Positions 53,186 through 62,710 of a DNA stretch of 64,000 bases are shown piece by piece (position 1 is the stretch's first letter; each line of letters begins with the position of its first letter). Source of the DNA: Schaalia hyovaginalis (GTDB taxonomy: Bacteria; Actinomycetota; Actinomycetes; Actinomycetales; Actinomycetaceae). Both the position numbers and the translations under genes were made by a program. The notes beneath the pieces were generated by a model, which did no database searches, had not been told where the DNA came from, and saw nothing but the letters and a program-made list of their open reading frames with translations. The stretch is from contig NZ_JACHMK010000001.1 of assembly GCF_014208035.1 (NCBI RefSeq), forward strand, positions 310,001 to 374,000. The letters are read 5' to 3'.

Positions 53186-54153
53186 GAATCTGCTGTCTGA
53201 AAGGCTGAAATAATCGCTGAACCGATTGCTTTGGCAACGGGTGGAGGAAATGCGTTACCAATCTGACGGCAGGCGTTTGTCTTCTTTCCAGTGATGTGCC
53301 AGAAATCGGGGAATCCCTGTATGCGTGCCATCATTTTTGGGGTTAAGCGAGGTTTTCCTTCAAATTCGGGATCGGGAGCTGTGTCAGCAATGGAGGTGCC
53401 AGTTACTCCCAACTCACCCCACGCTTGGCGTGCCCGTGAAGGACCAAGGTCAGGTCCTCCGTGCTTCTTGGAACCTCCAACGAGTGTCGGTGCTATCCGA
53501 TTGGCTTGTTCGGCCCATTGAATCGCACCTTTCCACCCACGTTCGCTCATGAGATCAACGAGGATCTCTCCGACGGTGGGAGTATCCACTGGAAGTGGCT
53601 GAGGCCAGATGAAAAACTGCTTATCGAATTTGTTGAGGGCGACCAGGATTGCTCGAGGGCGCAGCTGAGGTACCCCGAAGTCAGAGGCGTGAATGAGTTT
53701 CCATTCGCCATGGTACCCCATTGAACTGAGACGGTGGAGAATCTCTTCTCGATAGGAGCTGAACTTGGGGTCAAGGAGTCCACGCACGTTCTCGATCATC
53801 ACTCCGCGAGGGTGCAAGTCGCCAACGAGATCTATTGCTCGGTCGAAAAGATTTCGCTCATCTTCTTTGCCAAGCTGTCGTCCGGCAACGGAGAAGGGCG
53901 GGCAGGGGACGCCTCCGGCAAGGAGGTCGATGTTCTTAAGGTCATCCTCGGGAACCCATTCATTGAGATCGGTGTGAACGACGTTCCAGTCGGGGCGATT
54001 GTGTCGCAAAGTGTTACACGCCCAGTCCTCCAATTCGACTAGGGCTAAGTGAGCGAACCCTGCTTGCTCTAGCCCGAGCGCCTGACCTCCCGCGCCTGCA
54101 CACAGCTCAAGCGTGGTGTAGGGCGTTGAAGCAGTTGCGCCCGTGGTCGACAT
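53158..54153 (-). CDS. DNA cytosine-5 methyltransferase
   Basis: A 331-residue C5-methyltransferase. Motif I ELCAGAGGQALG is at residues 16-27, motif IV PCPP at 83-86 with catalytic Cys84, motif VI ENV at 121-123, the motif VIII-like PQLRPRAI after it, and motif X RQIGNAFPP near the end. The target-recognition region lies in between and does not reveal the sequence read. ATG at 54153 was chosen over earlier in-frame starts because AGAGG lies five bases before it. It protects host DNA from the convergent HNH enzyme. Confidence 0.93.
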   Translation of the reverse strand: MSTTGATASTPYTTLELCAGAGGQALGLEQAGFAHLALVELEDWACNTLRHNRPDWNVVHTDLNEWVPEDDLKNIDLLAGGVPCPPFSVAGRQLGKEDERNLFDRAIDLVGDLHPRGVMIENVRGLLDPKFSSYREEILHRLSSMGYHGEWKLIHASDFGVPQLRPRAILVALNKFDKQFFIWPQPLPVDTPTVGEILVDLMSERGWKGAIQWAEQANRIAPTLVGGSKKHGGPDLGPSRARQAWGELGVTGTSIADTAPDPEFEGKPRLTPKMMARIQGFPDFWHITGKKTNACRQIGNAFPPPVAKAIGSAIISAFQTADSQGFPGRDR

Positions 54154-54360
54154 GAAGCCTCTACTTTCCGATTGTGAGGAGTTGATTCTCAACGGTTTTG
54201 CCGGGTCCATCGTCTCAGACTCCACACGCACTTGCGACAACGAATGTGCTCAGGAGCCTGATCGACGCTCTCCTGTGATCAACTATGCAATGGGGGTGCC
54301 TTGGTCGACTTTCCTGCATGGCGTGACCCGAGATGCGCAACATCCTCGAAATACCTGACA

Positions 54361-55110
54361 ATGACCAACGTGCTCGATGCCCTCAACCACGCGCTGCCCG
54401 ATTTCTTCCGCGCGATCGACCTCCTCGGGGTTCTCCTCAACGGGATCCTCGGGGGCAGGCTCGCGCGCTCCAAGGGCTTCGACGCCGTCGGATTCGCGGT
54501 CCTCGCGATCATGTCCGCCCTGGCGGGGGGCATGCTGAGGGACGTCCTGCTCCAATCGGGCCCCCCTGTCGCGCTCACGGATCCGTATTACCTCGGCACC
54601 GCCCTGACCGGCGCGGTCATCGCGATGCTGTGGAAGTTCGATTCTCGTCCCGCCCGGATCGCGATGGTCGTCGCCGACGGCACGGTCCTCGGATGCTGGG
54701 CGGCGACGGGGGCCCTGAAGACCCTCAACGCGGGCTTCGGGGTCCTGCCCGCGCTCATGCTCGGGATCATCACGGCCGTCGGCGGAGGGGCGATCCGCGA
54801 CATCTCCGCGGGCAACATCCCCCAGGTGTTCGGGGGGAACAATCTGTATGCGACGCCGGCGGCGGTGTCCGCGGCGATCATGGTCGCCTTCCACGGCTTC
54901 GCCCTGTCCACGATCGGGATGCTCGTCGCGACGATCGTCGGTTCGGCATTCACGGTCGTGTCCCACTGGAGGCGCTGGCAGCTCCCCTCGACCGGGGATT
55001 GGACCCTGACGGTCACCTCGAGTCAGCTGCGCCGTTTCATGCGCGGTTCGGCGATCCGCGTCGTCCGCTCCGATGATCGCGACGGCCGGGGAATCGCGGA
55101 GGCCGAGTAG
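54361..55110 (+). CDS. TRIC-type cation channel (UPF0126 family)
   Basis: A 249-residue membrane protein with two repeated three-helix units. Each has the conserved GGxxRD turn (GGMLRDVLL and GGGAIRDISAG). Bacterial TRIC channels pass K+ or related cations. The first base after the stop is two bases from the SRAP gene, so the genes are probably co-transcribed. The 207 bases before it separate it from the restriction-modification pair and should contain the promoters of both. Confidence 0.88.
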   Translation: MTNVLDALNHALPDFFRAIDLLGVLLNGILGGRLARSKGFDAVGFAVLAIMSALAGGMLRDVLLQSGPPVALTDPYYLGTALTGAVIAMLWKFDSRPARIAMVVADGTVLGCWAATGALKTLNAGFGVLPALMLGIITAVGGGAIRDISAGNIPQVFGGNNLYATPAAVSAAIMVAFHGFALSTIGMLVATIVGSAFTVVSHWRRWQLPSTGDWTLTVTSSQLRRFMRGSAIRVVRSDDRDGRGIAEAE

Positions 55111-55112
55111 GG

Positions 55113-55940
55113 ATGTGCGGCCGGTTCTCGATCTTCGTCGAGGACGATGAACTCGTCTCCTTCTTCGGCATCGACTTCTTCGACGCCGACCTCCTCGAGG
55201 GCGAGGGCGCGGGCCCCCGCTACAACCTGGCCCCCGGTCAATCCGCGCGCGTCGTCTACGAGCGCCTCCTCGCAGATCCTCCCGCCGCCTCCCCGTCGAA
55301 GTCATCACCTTCGTCCGTCGAGGGGATCCGGCCCGCAGCCCCGCCCTCGTCCCCCGATCCCGCGGAGCGCGAGGGCGCTGCGATCCGCAAACTCCGCCCC
55401 CTGCGCTGGGGACTCGTGCCGAGCTGGGCGAAGGATCCGAGCCGTCCGATGATCAACGCTCGCGCCGAAACCGTCACCGAGAAGCCGAGCTTCAGGGCCG
55501 CCGCCCTGCGCAGGCGCTGCCTCGTGCCCGCGAACGGATACTTCGAGTGGCAGGCGGGGGCCGCGGGGAAGAAGCAGCCCTGGTTCCTCTCCGCGGGCGA
55601 GGACGATCCCCTCATGGCCTTCGCGGGCGTCTACGAGGCCTGGCGCGATCCGGCACCGCCCGCCGATCCGGATCGCGGCGACGACGCCTGGCTCCTCACC
55701 TTCGCGATCCTCACGCGGCCCGCGCCCGACGCCCTCGGCGCGATCCACGACCGCAGCCCCCTCGTCGTGCCGCGCGACATGTTCGCCGATTGGCTCGACC
55801 CGGCGCTTTCGGACCGCGCGGAGGTGCGCGGGCTCATCGAGGCGATCCCCGTCCCGGACCTCGCGCCCAGGAGGGTGTCGCCCAGAGTCGGTAATGTGCG
55901 CAATGATGATCCGGCGCTCATCGAGGGAGTCCGCCCATGA
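55113..55940 (+). CDS. SRAP domain protein (YedK/HMCES family)
   Basis: A 275-residue protein. The essential Cys2 directly follows Met1 (MCGRF); NARAET, the NGYFEW strand with active Glu, and the conserved His of AIHDRSPLVVP complete the SRAP site. Such proteins form a covalent crosslink with abasic sites in single-stranded DNA and shield them. An insertion (about residues 55-90, Pro/Ser-rich) lengthens it relative to the about 220-residue E. coli protein. Confidence 0.92.
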   Translation: MCGRFSIFVEDDELVSFFGIDFFDADLLEGEGAGPRYNLAPGQSARVVYERLLADPPAASPSKSSPSSVEGIRPAAPPSSPDPAEREGAAIRKLRPLRWGLVPSWAKDPSRPMINARAETVTEKPSFRAAALRRRCLVPANGYFEWQAGAAGKKQPWFLSAGEDDPLMAFAGVYEAWRDPAPPADPDRGDDAWLLTFAILTRPAPDALGAIHDRSPLVVPRDMFADWLDPALSDRAEVRGLIEAIPVPDLAPRRVSPRVGNVRNDDPALIEGVRP

Positions 55941-55996
55941 CACGGCCCTCCGCACGATGCGCACGGAGAACGGGCCCCGCGCCCGTGAAGACGAAC

Positions 55997-56052
55997 AACG
56001 GGGCGACCAGCCCGAAGCAACAGGGCGACCAGCCCGAACGACGACGGGCGAC
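55997..56052 (+). repeat. triple GGGCGACC-type repeat before the permease gene
   Basis: Three copies of GGGCGACCAGCCCGAA-like units, each with a small internal dyad (GGGC...GCCC). They lie between SRAP and the permease start and could act as an attenuator or binding array. Confidence 0.5.
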
Positions 56053-56073
56053 CCGCCCGGGAGTAGGCGCACA

Positions 56074-57657
56074 GTGACCACGAGTCCCCACGCGTCCGGA
56101 TCCGCTTCGGCGGCTTCCGGCGCCCATTCCTCATCCGCTCGCCCGACAGACGCCCCGTCCGCTCCTCACGCGCCCGCAGATCGGGTCGCCGGAGGCGGGC
56201 CGAGGAGGTTCCGCACCAGGCACCTGTCGATGATGGCGCTCGGCAGCGCGATCGGGGCGGGCTTCTTCCTCGGCACGGGCGTCGCCATCGCCGAGGCGGG
56301 CCCCGCGGTCCTCGTGTCCTACGCGCTCGCGGCCCTCATCGCAGTGTCGGTGATGTACGCCCTCTCAGAGCTCGCCTCCGCGCTGCCGTCGACGGGCTCC
56401 TTCTCCACCTACGCCGAGGTGGGGATCGGCCGCTGGGCGGGCTTCACCTCGGGGTGGCTCTACTGGGCGATGCTCATCATGGTCCTCGGCATGGAGATCA
56501 CGGGCGCCGCAGGCATCTTCGTGTCGTGGTTCCCCTCCGTCCCGCAGTGGGCAGTCGCCCTCGTTATCGTCGTCGTGCTCGGCGGGGTGAATCTCCTGGC
56601 AGCGCGCGATTTCGGAGAGGTGGAGGCCTGGCTCGCGGGCCTCAAGGTCGCGGCGATCGTCGTGTTCCTCCTCATCGGGATCGGCCTGCTCGTCGGCCTG
56701 ATACCGGGCCGTGGCGCGGCTCCGGCCGAGATGATCCTGGGGCACGGCGGCTTCGCCCCGAAGGGCTTCGCGGGGATCGCCGTCGGCCTGCTCGCGATCA
56801 TCACCTCCTTCGGCGGGATTGAGATCGTCACGATCGCGGCCGCCGAGGCCGAGGACGCGAAGTCGGCGATGGCTTCTGCGATCCGTTCCGTGATCGGGCG
56901 GATCCTCGTCTTCTACGTCGGTTCGGTGGTCCTCCTCATCTGCCTGCTCCCCTGGGACTCGGAGGCGATGCGGACGAGCCCCTTCGCCGCGGTCCTGGAG
57001 ATGGCGGGGATCCCGGCGGTCGCGCGCATCATGGAGGTCGTCGTCTTCATCGCGCTCATCTCCGCCTTCTCCGCGAACGTCTACGGTTCGAGTCGTATGG
57101 CCTACTCCCTGTCGGCGCGGGGCATGGGCGTGCGCTGGCTCCTCGGCGCCGACGCGGGCCGCTTGGGCGCGGTCGTCGAGGCGGGCGCTTCGGTCCCGAC
57201 CCCCGCTTCGCCTTCGGGCGAGGCCGATGACCTGCGAGGGCTCGTGGCCTCCCAGGGCGCGGGCGGCGACATCGCCCGGGGGCGGACCCCGCGGCGCGCG
57301 GTGTGGGTGTCGATCTTCTTCTCCCTGGTGTCCGTGGCTCTCAACTGGCTGCTGCCGTCCCAGCTCCTCGGGATCCTCATCAACGCGGTCGGCATGGTGC
57401 TCCTCATCATCTGGGTGTTCATCCTCGTCGCCCAGGTGCGCCTCCATCCGGTCCTGGAGGCCGAGGGCGCGATCGCGCTGCGCGCGCCGGGCTGGCCGTG
57501 GCTGCCGCGCCTGGTGCTCGCGGCCCTGGTCGGTGTCGGCGGGATCATGGCCTGGAATCCGGTGGCGAGGGCCCAGCTCGTCTCGATGACGGTGCTCACC
57601 CTGATCATCATCGCCGTCTTCTTCGCCAAGGAGGCACTGAGGAGGCGGAGGGGCTGA
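56074..57657 (+). CDS. APC-family amino acid permease
   Basis: About 527 residues with some twelve membrane helices. The first helix has the family motif MALGSAIGAGFFLGTG, which lines the substrate site, and helix 6 has FGGIEIVTIAAAEAEDA. The AroP/ProY-like subgroup imports amino acids with protons. The start is uncertain: GTG at 56074 gives a usual N-terminal tail, while earlier in-frame starts overlap the SRAP gene. An Ala/Gly-rich loop (about 370-410) is longer than usual. Confidence 0.88.
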   Translation: MTTSPHASGSASAASGAHSSSARPTDAPSAPHAPADRVAGGGPRRFRTRHLSMMALGSAIGAGFFLGTGVAIAEAGPAVLVSYALAALIAVSVMYALSELASALPSTGSFSTYAEVGIGRWAGFTSGWLYWAMLIMVLGMEITGAAGIFVSWFPSVPQWAVALVIVVVLGGVNLLAARDFGEVEAWLAGLKVAAIVVFLLIGIGLLVGLIPGRGAAPAEMILGHGGFAPKGFAGIAVGLLAIITSFGGIEIVTIAAAEAEDAKSAMASAIRSVIGRILVFYVGSVVLLICLLPWDSEAMRTSPFAAVLEMAGIPAVARIMEVVVFIALISAFSANVYGSSRMAYSLSARGMGVRWLLGADAGRLGAVVEAGASVPTPASPSGEADDLRGLVASQGAGGDIARGRTPRRAVWVSIFFSLVSVALNWLLPSQLLGILINAVGMVLLIIWVFILVAQVRLHPVLEAEGAIALRAPGWPWLPRLVLAALVGVGGIMAWNPVARAQLVSMTVLTLIIIAVFFAKEALRRRRG

Positions 57658-57666
57658 TCCTCCGCC
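57644..57666 (+). terminator. terminator overlapping the permease stop codon
   Basis: GGCGGAGG and CCTCCGCC form a perfect eight-base-pair stem with a seven-base loop that includes the permease TGA. Confidence 0.45.
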
Positions 57667-57925
57667 CCCTGTTCAGGCGGAGCGCGGCCCGCTGCGCGCC
57701 GAGGGCGTGAGCGGAGGGGTGCGGCTTCTGCGCGCCCGATCGGGCGCGGAGCGCTCGTCTTGCGCGGGTGATCCACAGGCGGACGAGGGCGGGGCCGCAG
57801 ATGCCGGTGGCGAGGGTGAGAATCGGGTCTGGAAGGATGGGCCCGCAGCGGCGGGCGCTGCGGCGCGCGCGGGCTGAAGCGACGCGCAGGCCGAGGCGGG
57901 ACGCGCGGACGGGAAGGGGACGAGG

Positions 57926-58681
57926 GTGACGCGACGCAAACGGAAGAAGGGGCCGACGATCGGCGATGCCCTGGTCGTGCTCCTCGCCGCCGCGCTGCTC
58001 GCCTGGTTCCTCATCCCCGGTGTGCCCGAGGCGGCGTCGAAGCTGTGGAAGGACCTGAGCGCGGGCCGGCTGCCGGGCTCGTCCGCGCCCCTCGAGGATG
58101 TCGCGGCCACTCCGAGCGGCCAGCTGCTCATGGGCCTCGGCCTGCGCGAGGGGGCCGGTGAGGAGATCCCCGAATACGACAGGGGGGCCTTCGGGCAGGC
58201 GTGGGCGGACGAGGACCGCAACGGCTGCGACACCCGCAATGACATCCTCGCCCGCGATCTCGCCCGGCCGGTCTTCAAGCCGGGCACGCACGATTGCGTG
58301 GTCCTGTCCGGGACCCTCGCCGAGCCCTACACGGGGTCCGTCATCGAGTTCCAACGCGGTCAGGACACCTCCGCGCTCGTCCAGATCGATCACGTCGTGG
58401 CGCTCGGGGACGCGTGGCGTTCGGGCGCCTGGGCGTGGGATGCGCCGACGCGCCAGCGCTTCGCGAACGACCCGGCGAACCTGCTCGCGGTCGACGGGCA
58501 GGCGAACCAGGACAAGGGCGCCTCATCGGCGGATGAGTGGCTGCCGTCGAACGCGGACTTCCGCTGCGCCTACGTGACCCGGCAGATCGAGGTGAAATCG
58601 ACCTGGGGCCTGTCGGTGACAGCGCAGGAGCGCGACGCGATGGCGAGAATCCTCGCGTCCTGCCCGGCGGATCGTGACTAG
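57926..58681 (+). CDS. secreted HNH nuclease (DUF1524/GmrSD C-terminal type)
   Basis: A 251-residue protein with an N-terminal membrane/signal segment (about residues 12-32). The nuclease domain shows the metal-binding DHVVALGDAW, NDPANLLAVDG and DKGASSADEWLP blocks, as in extracellular DUF1524 nucleases. GTG at 57926 follows GGAAGGGGACGAGG. It probably degrades nucleic acid outside the cell for nutrition or uptake; a link to defence is unlikely. Confidence 0.88.
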   Translation: MTRRKRKKGPTIGDALVVLLAAALLAWFLIPGVPEAASKLWKDLSAGRLPGSSAPLEDVAATPSGQLLMGLGLREGAGEEIPEYDRGAFGQAWADEDRNGCDTRNDILARDLARPVFKPGTHDCVVLSGTLAEPYTGSVIEFQRGQDTSALVQIDHVVALGDAWRSGAWAWDAPTRQRFANDPANLLAVDGQANQDKGASSADEWLPSNADFRCAYVTRQIEVKSTWGLSVTAQERDAMARILASCPADRD

Positions 58682-58739
58682 CGGAGGCCGGACTCGCTAC
58701 TGCGCCGCGCGGGGGCGGAGCGATCCAAGGGCGCCCCTA

Positions 58740-58775
58740 CAACCACCCGTTCTCCATCACAACCACCCGTTCTCC
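58740..58775. repeat. 20-bp-period duplication at the response regulator stop
   Basis: CAACCACCCGTTCTCC occurs at 58740-58755 and 58760-58775. On the minus strand this duplicates the codons for ENGWL and the stop. Confidence 0.9.
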
Positions 58776-59431
58776 GTCGCGATGCGCACGGCCTCGGCGC
58801 GGGTCCTCGCGGAGGTCTTGAGCATCGCCGAGGACACGTGGTTGCGGACGGTCCCCTGCGAGAGGCCGAGCTCGGAGGCGATATCGGCGATCGTCCCGCC
58901 GCCCGCGACGGCGCGAAGAACCTCGACCTCCCGATCGGTGAGCGGGCAGGCGCCCCTTTCCAGGGTTTCGAGGGCGAGAGTCGGGTCGAGGACTTTCAAT
59001 CCCGAGGCCACGCGCCGGACGGCATCGGCGAGCTGCGCCGAGGGGGCGTCCTTGACGACGAAACCCGTGGCTCCCGCGTCGAGCGAACGCTGAACGTATC
59101 CCGGCCGACCGAATGTCGTGAGCATGAGGACGCGGACCTTGGGGAACTTCGAGCGGATCGCCGCGCAGGCGGTGATCCCGTCCATCACGGGCATCTCCAC
59201 GTCGAGGAGCACCACGTCGACGGGCGCTGCGGCCCCGCCGGGCGCGGACGCCACCAGCGAGGTCAGCAGGCTCAGAGCCTCGGCACCGTTGCCGGCCTGG
59301 CCGCACGCTTCGATGTCGGGCTCAAGCGACAGCAGGGTCGCCAGGGCTCCGCGCACCATCGTCTGATCATCGACGACCACGATCCGGATCGGGCCCGCAC
59401 CCGCGCCACTGCCCGTACCCGCAGCGTTCAT
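58757..59431 (-). CDS. NarL/LuxR-type response regulator
   Basis: A 224-residue regulator. The receiver domain has the acidic pair Asp21-Asp22 and phospho-acceptor Asp77, with the TTFG and VKDAP switch positions; a LuxR-type helix-turn-helix (PLTDREVEVLRAVAGG onward) fills the C-terminus. ATG at 59431 shares one base with the stop of the histidine kinase gene. It probably controls the adjacent ABC exporter genes in the manner of DesR/LiaR systems. Confidence 0.93.
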   Translation of the reverse strand: MNAAGTGSGAGAGPIRIVVVDDQTMVRGALATLLSLEPDIEACGQAGNGAEALSLLTSLVASAPGGAAAPVDVVLLDVEMPVMDGITACAAIRSKFPKVRVLMLTTFGRPGYVQRSLDAGATGFVVKDAPSAQLADAVRRVASGLKVLDPTLALETLERGACPLTDREVEVLRAVAGGGTIADIASELGLSQGTVRNHVSSAMLKTSARTRAEAVRIATENGWL

Positions 59432-60696
59432 CACGCGCCTCCCACCTGGTGAAGCCGAAGATCAAGCGTCCACGCATCGCCCTGGCCGCCCCAGGTCAGC
59501 GTTCCGCGCGACCCGACCCGCTCGCGCAGCCCGTCCAGGCCCGTGCCTCCTCGGCCGACGCCGCCCCCGGCATCTCCGGCCGACTCGACGGACCCGAGCG
59601 CGCTCCTCATGGCGTGCATCCCGCGCCGCTTCACGCCGTCATTGACCACGGACGCCCCATCCGCGCGCACGGTCACCGTCACGACGGTCGGTGCCGCATG
59701 CTTGTAGGCGTTCGTGCACCCCTCGCGAATGACGTGGGCGACGAGCGTCGAGGGCGCGCCCGGAGCCGGCTCGCCCTCGCGGATCACCACCAAGCGCACC
59801 TCAGCCGTCTCGAGGACCTCGCGCGCCGCCTCGATCTCCGTGTCCGGAAGCAGCGTCCGATTCGCGGCCACCACGTCGCGCACATCGCTCAGGGCCGCAC
59901 GCGACATCTCCGTCAGGTCGTCGAGCTGGGCGCGCGCCTCGTCAACGCGCCCCGCGTCGAGCAGACGCCCGGCAAGATCCGCCTTGACGGTGATGCCGGT
60001 GAGCGTCTGGCCGAGGATGTCGTGCAGATCCGCACCGATGCGCGCGCGTTCACGCTCGCGAGACAGGGCGATCTCCTGCTTCGTCTCGACGTCCTTGAGC
60101 CGCTCGTGGTCCATCGCCAGGCGCGACAGGATCGTGACGTTCGCCGTCATGAGGATGACGACGAGAGGGAAGTAGCCCTCCGAGGGCCGGACGAGGATCT
60201 CAATCGCCGCGAGAGCCAGGCCCAGCGCCAGTGACGGGAACATCCAGCGCGGCGGGCTGAGCAGCGCCATGGGGGATACGAGGTAGCAGATCAGGAACAC
60301 TGCGCCGGAGCCGCCGAATGGCGCAGTCGTCACGAGTATGACGACCTGGAGGGCGGCGATGAGCCCGACCATGACGAGGTAGCGCTTCCAATGAGAGGCA
60401 TCGCGCGGCGCGGAGTCGAGGACGAGCCAGGCCGCGATGTACACGATGCCGAGGGCGAGCGTTTCTGAGAGCAGCAGGAGCGGACCCGGCTTGTCCAGGC
60501 CCGCCTGAACAGCGCCGATGATCGGGTAGGCGAGGAAGACGATGAAGGGGGCGGACCAGAACAGTGCGATGACGCGCGGAGGAATGGTGCGCCTGGCGCG
60601 CTTGCCCGGGCCGGCACCGATGTTGCGCCCGGGAGCCGGGGAGGAAACGGCCTCAGGGGCGGCTGCGGCACTCGCAGGGGTGAGCTGGTCTTTCAC
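59431..60696 (-). CDS. sensor histidine kinase (HisKA_3 type)
   Basis: A 421-residue kinase with about five or six membrane helices (residues 45-195) and little extracellular sequence. The phosphorylated His225 lies in ADLHDILGQTLTG; the N box REGCTNAYKHA and a G-rich ATP lid follow. The start is GTG at 60696 with AAGGA eight bases upstream. Kinases of this shape often sense membrane state or peptide antibiotics. Pairs with the response regulator by one-base overlap. Confidence 0.92.
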   Translation of the reverse strand: MKDQLTPASAAAAPEAVSSPAPGRNIGAGPGKRARRTIPPRVIALFWSAPFIVFLAYPIIGAVQAGLDKPGPLLLLSETLALGIVYIAAWLVLDSAPRDASHWKRYLVMVGLIAALQVVILVTTAPFGGSGAVFLICYLVSPMALLSPPRWMFPSLALGLALAAIEILVRPSEGYFPLVVILMTANVTILSRLAMDHERLKDVETKQEIALSRERERARIGADLHDILGQTLTGITVKADLAGRLLDAGRVDEARAQLDDLTEMSRAALSDVRDVVAANRTLLPDTEIEAAREVLETAEVRLVVIREGEPAPGAPSTLVAHVIREGCTNAYKHAAPTVVTVTVRADGASVVNDGVKRRGMHAMRSALGSVESAGDAGGGVGRGGTGLDGLRERVGSRGTLTWGGQGDAWTLDLRLHQVGGA

Positions 60697-60812
60697 TTCG
60701 GAGTCCTTCGTTTGTTCCGCTGTTGAGAGTACCCGAGGGCGGGGGCGCCCCCGGCGCATCGCCCGCTGAACCCGTCCCCGCCCTCTTCCTCGCCCTCGTC
60801 ATCCGAAGATCG

Positions 60813-61640
60813 TCAGCGGCCGGTGTCGCGACGCTGGGCCCGCACCGCGATGATCGCGAAGAACGCGGTCCACGCTGCGTAGTTCGCGAGCCATGCCCAC
60901 TCGAAGCCGTCCCAGCCGTACAACGGTGTCTGGACGATCCGCGACAGGCCGTAGAAGGGCGACCAGGGCGCGATCTTCGCCCAGAAGGAGCCCATCTGCT
61001 CGAGCGGGATGAACATGCCGGCGACGAAGGAGCCGAGCACGGTGATCGCGCTGGTCAGAGCGAAAGCGCCGTCGGAGCGCACCGAGAAGGCGGCGGCCAG
61101 GCCGAGCACGATCGGCAGGGCCGACACGGCGATCATGAGGATGAACGACCCGATCCATGCCGCGGCCTCCATGCGCGCTCCGGTGAAGCAGCCGACTGCG
61201 TAGACGATGCCCGTGACGACGATGGATATGAGCATGGAGGCGATCATGCGGGCCGTGATGAGCGCGAGCGACGACATCGGCGTGAGCGCCTGGAGGCGCG
61301 AAATGCCCGAGGTGCGCTCCAGAGCCACGTTCGTGCCCATTGACGAAGCGGTCATGATCGTCCCGTACACCGTCATGTTGACGAGGACCGTCGCGGCGAC
61401 GTTGGAGTGGATGATCCACTCGTCGGAGTAGTCCTGGCCGGCGCCGAACATGAGGTACATGAAGATCGGCAGGCCGATTGCGAAGCTGAGCGAGTACGGA
61501 TTGGTCAGCAGCTTGTAGAACGAGTACCACAGGTGGATGCCGAAGCCCCTCCAGCCTGAGCCCGGGGTGCGCCGGGCGATGTCGAGGTCGGCGTCGGCGC
61601 CGACGATGGGCGCGGCAGGGGAGATGCTTGCGGAGGTCAT
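60813..61640 (-). CDS. ABC-2 type transporter permease
   Basis: A 275-residue membrane protein with six helices and the ABC-2 pattern (NPYSLSFAIGLPIFMYLMFG near the first helix, FIPLEQMGSFW late). It forms an exporter with the ATPase encoded upstream on the same strand, 71 bases away. The substrate is probably a drug, peptide or lipid. Confidence 0.88.
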   Translation of the reverse strand: MTSASISPAAPIVGADADLDIARRTPGSGWRGFGIHLWYSFYKLLTNPYSLSFAIGLPIFMYLMFGAGQDYSDEWIIHSNVAATVLVNMTVYGTIMTASSMGTNVALERTSGISRLQALTPMSSLALITARMIASMLISIVVTGIVYAVGCFTGARMEAAAWIGSFILMIAVSALPIVLGLAAAFSVRSDGAFALTSAITVLGSFVAGMFIPLEQMGSFWAKIAPWSPFYGLSRIVQTPLYGWDGFEWAWLANYAAWTAFFAIIAVRAQRRDTGR

Positions 61641-61711
61641 GATCGTGTCCTTCTTAGTGCTCGGTCGGTGGGTTCCGGCGGCCGAGGGCGGGGCGTGCGG
61701 GCCGCTGGGGC

Positions 61712-62653
61712 TCAGGCGGTGAGGGAGGTGAAAGCGTCCTCGAGGGATGACGAGGTGATCTCGAGGTCGTGGGCGCCGGGCAGGGCGAGGACGGCCCGGG
61801 CGACCTCGTCGGTGTCGGATGCGGTGACGGTCAGCTCTCCGGCATCGGCCTCGCCCTCGTACAGCGTCCAGGAGACGGCCAGGCCGGAGGCGCCGGGCAG
61901 GGCGGCGAGGGCGCGTCGGGCCTCGTCGCGGGAATCGGCGGGCAGCAGGACGCGGAGGGTCTTCGTCGTGCCCGTGCGGCGCAGCTCGGCGGTGGGCGCG
62001 TCGGCGACGATGGCGCCGTCCTTGATGATGACGGTGCGTTCGGCGAAGTCCTCGGCCTCGGCGAGGTAGTGCGTGGCGAAGACGATTGTGCGGCCGCGTT
62101 CGGTCTGGTCGCGCATGAGCGCCCAGAATTCGCGGCGGGCGCCGGCGTCCATGCCGGCGGTGGGCTCGTCGAGGATGAGCAGGTGCGGGTCCGGAAGGAG
62201 CGCGAGGGCGAGGCGGACGCGCTGCTGCTCGCCGCCGGAGAGCTTGCGGATGGGGCGCTTGGCGAGTTCCGTGAGGCGGGTCTCCGCCATGACCCGGTCA
62301 AGGGGCAGGGTCGACTGGTGGCTGGCCGCGAACATGCGCAGGGTTTGGGCGACCGTGAAGTCGCTCGGAAGCGCGCCGCTCTGGTGGACGACGCCGACGA
62401 GGGAACGGCGGATCGCGTCGCGGGCGCTCATGCCGAAGAGCTCGCAGGAGCCGGAGGTCGGGGCCTGCAGGCCGAGGATCATGTCGATGAGCGTGGTCTT
62501 GCCGGCGCCATTCCTGCCGAGCAGGGCCATGATCTGTCCGCGAGGGACGTCGAGAGTGATGTGGTCGACCGCGGTGAGAGTGGCGAAGGTCTTGACGATG
62601 TCGCGGACGCTGATCGCGGGCGCGGCGGCGTGGGCGGATGGCGTTGTGTTCAT
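61712..62653 (-). CDS. ABC exporter ATP-binding protein
   Basis: A 313-residue ATPase. Walker A GRNGAGKTT is at residues 46-54, followed by the signature LSGGEQQRV and Walker B LLILDEPTAGMD. The C-terminal about 80 residues match those of ABC-2 drug/antibiotic exporters (CcmA/DrrA type). First gene of the exporter operon; a perfect palindrome lies 58 bases upstream of its start. Confidence 0.93.
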   Translation of the reverse strand: MNTTPSAHAAAPAISVRDIVKTFATLTAVDHITLDVPRGQIMALLGRNGAGKTTLIDMILGLQAPTSGSCELFGMSARDAIRRSLVGVVHQSGALPSDFTVAQTLRMFAASHQSTLPLDRVMAETRLTELAKRPIRKLSGGEQQRVRLALALLPDPHLLILDEPTAGMDAGARREFWALMRDQTERGRTIVFATHYLAEAEDFAERTVIIKDGAIVADAPTAELRRTGTTKTLRVLLPADSRDEARRALAALPGASGLAVSWTLYEGEADAGELTVTASDTDEVARAVLALPGAHDLEITSSSLEDAFTSLTA

Positions 62654-62710
62654 GACTCCATCGTCGGGCCGGGGGCGTGTTCGCGGCAGTGCCGGGTGTC
62701 GGGGCGCCCC

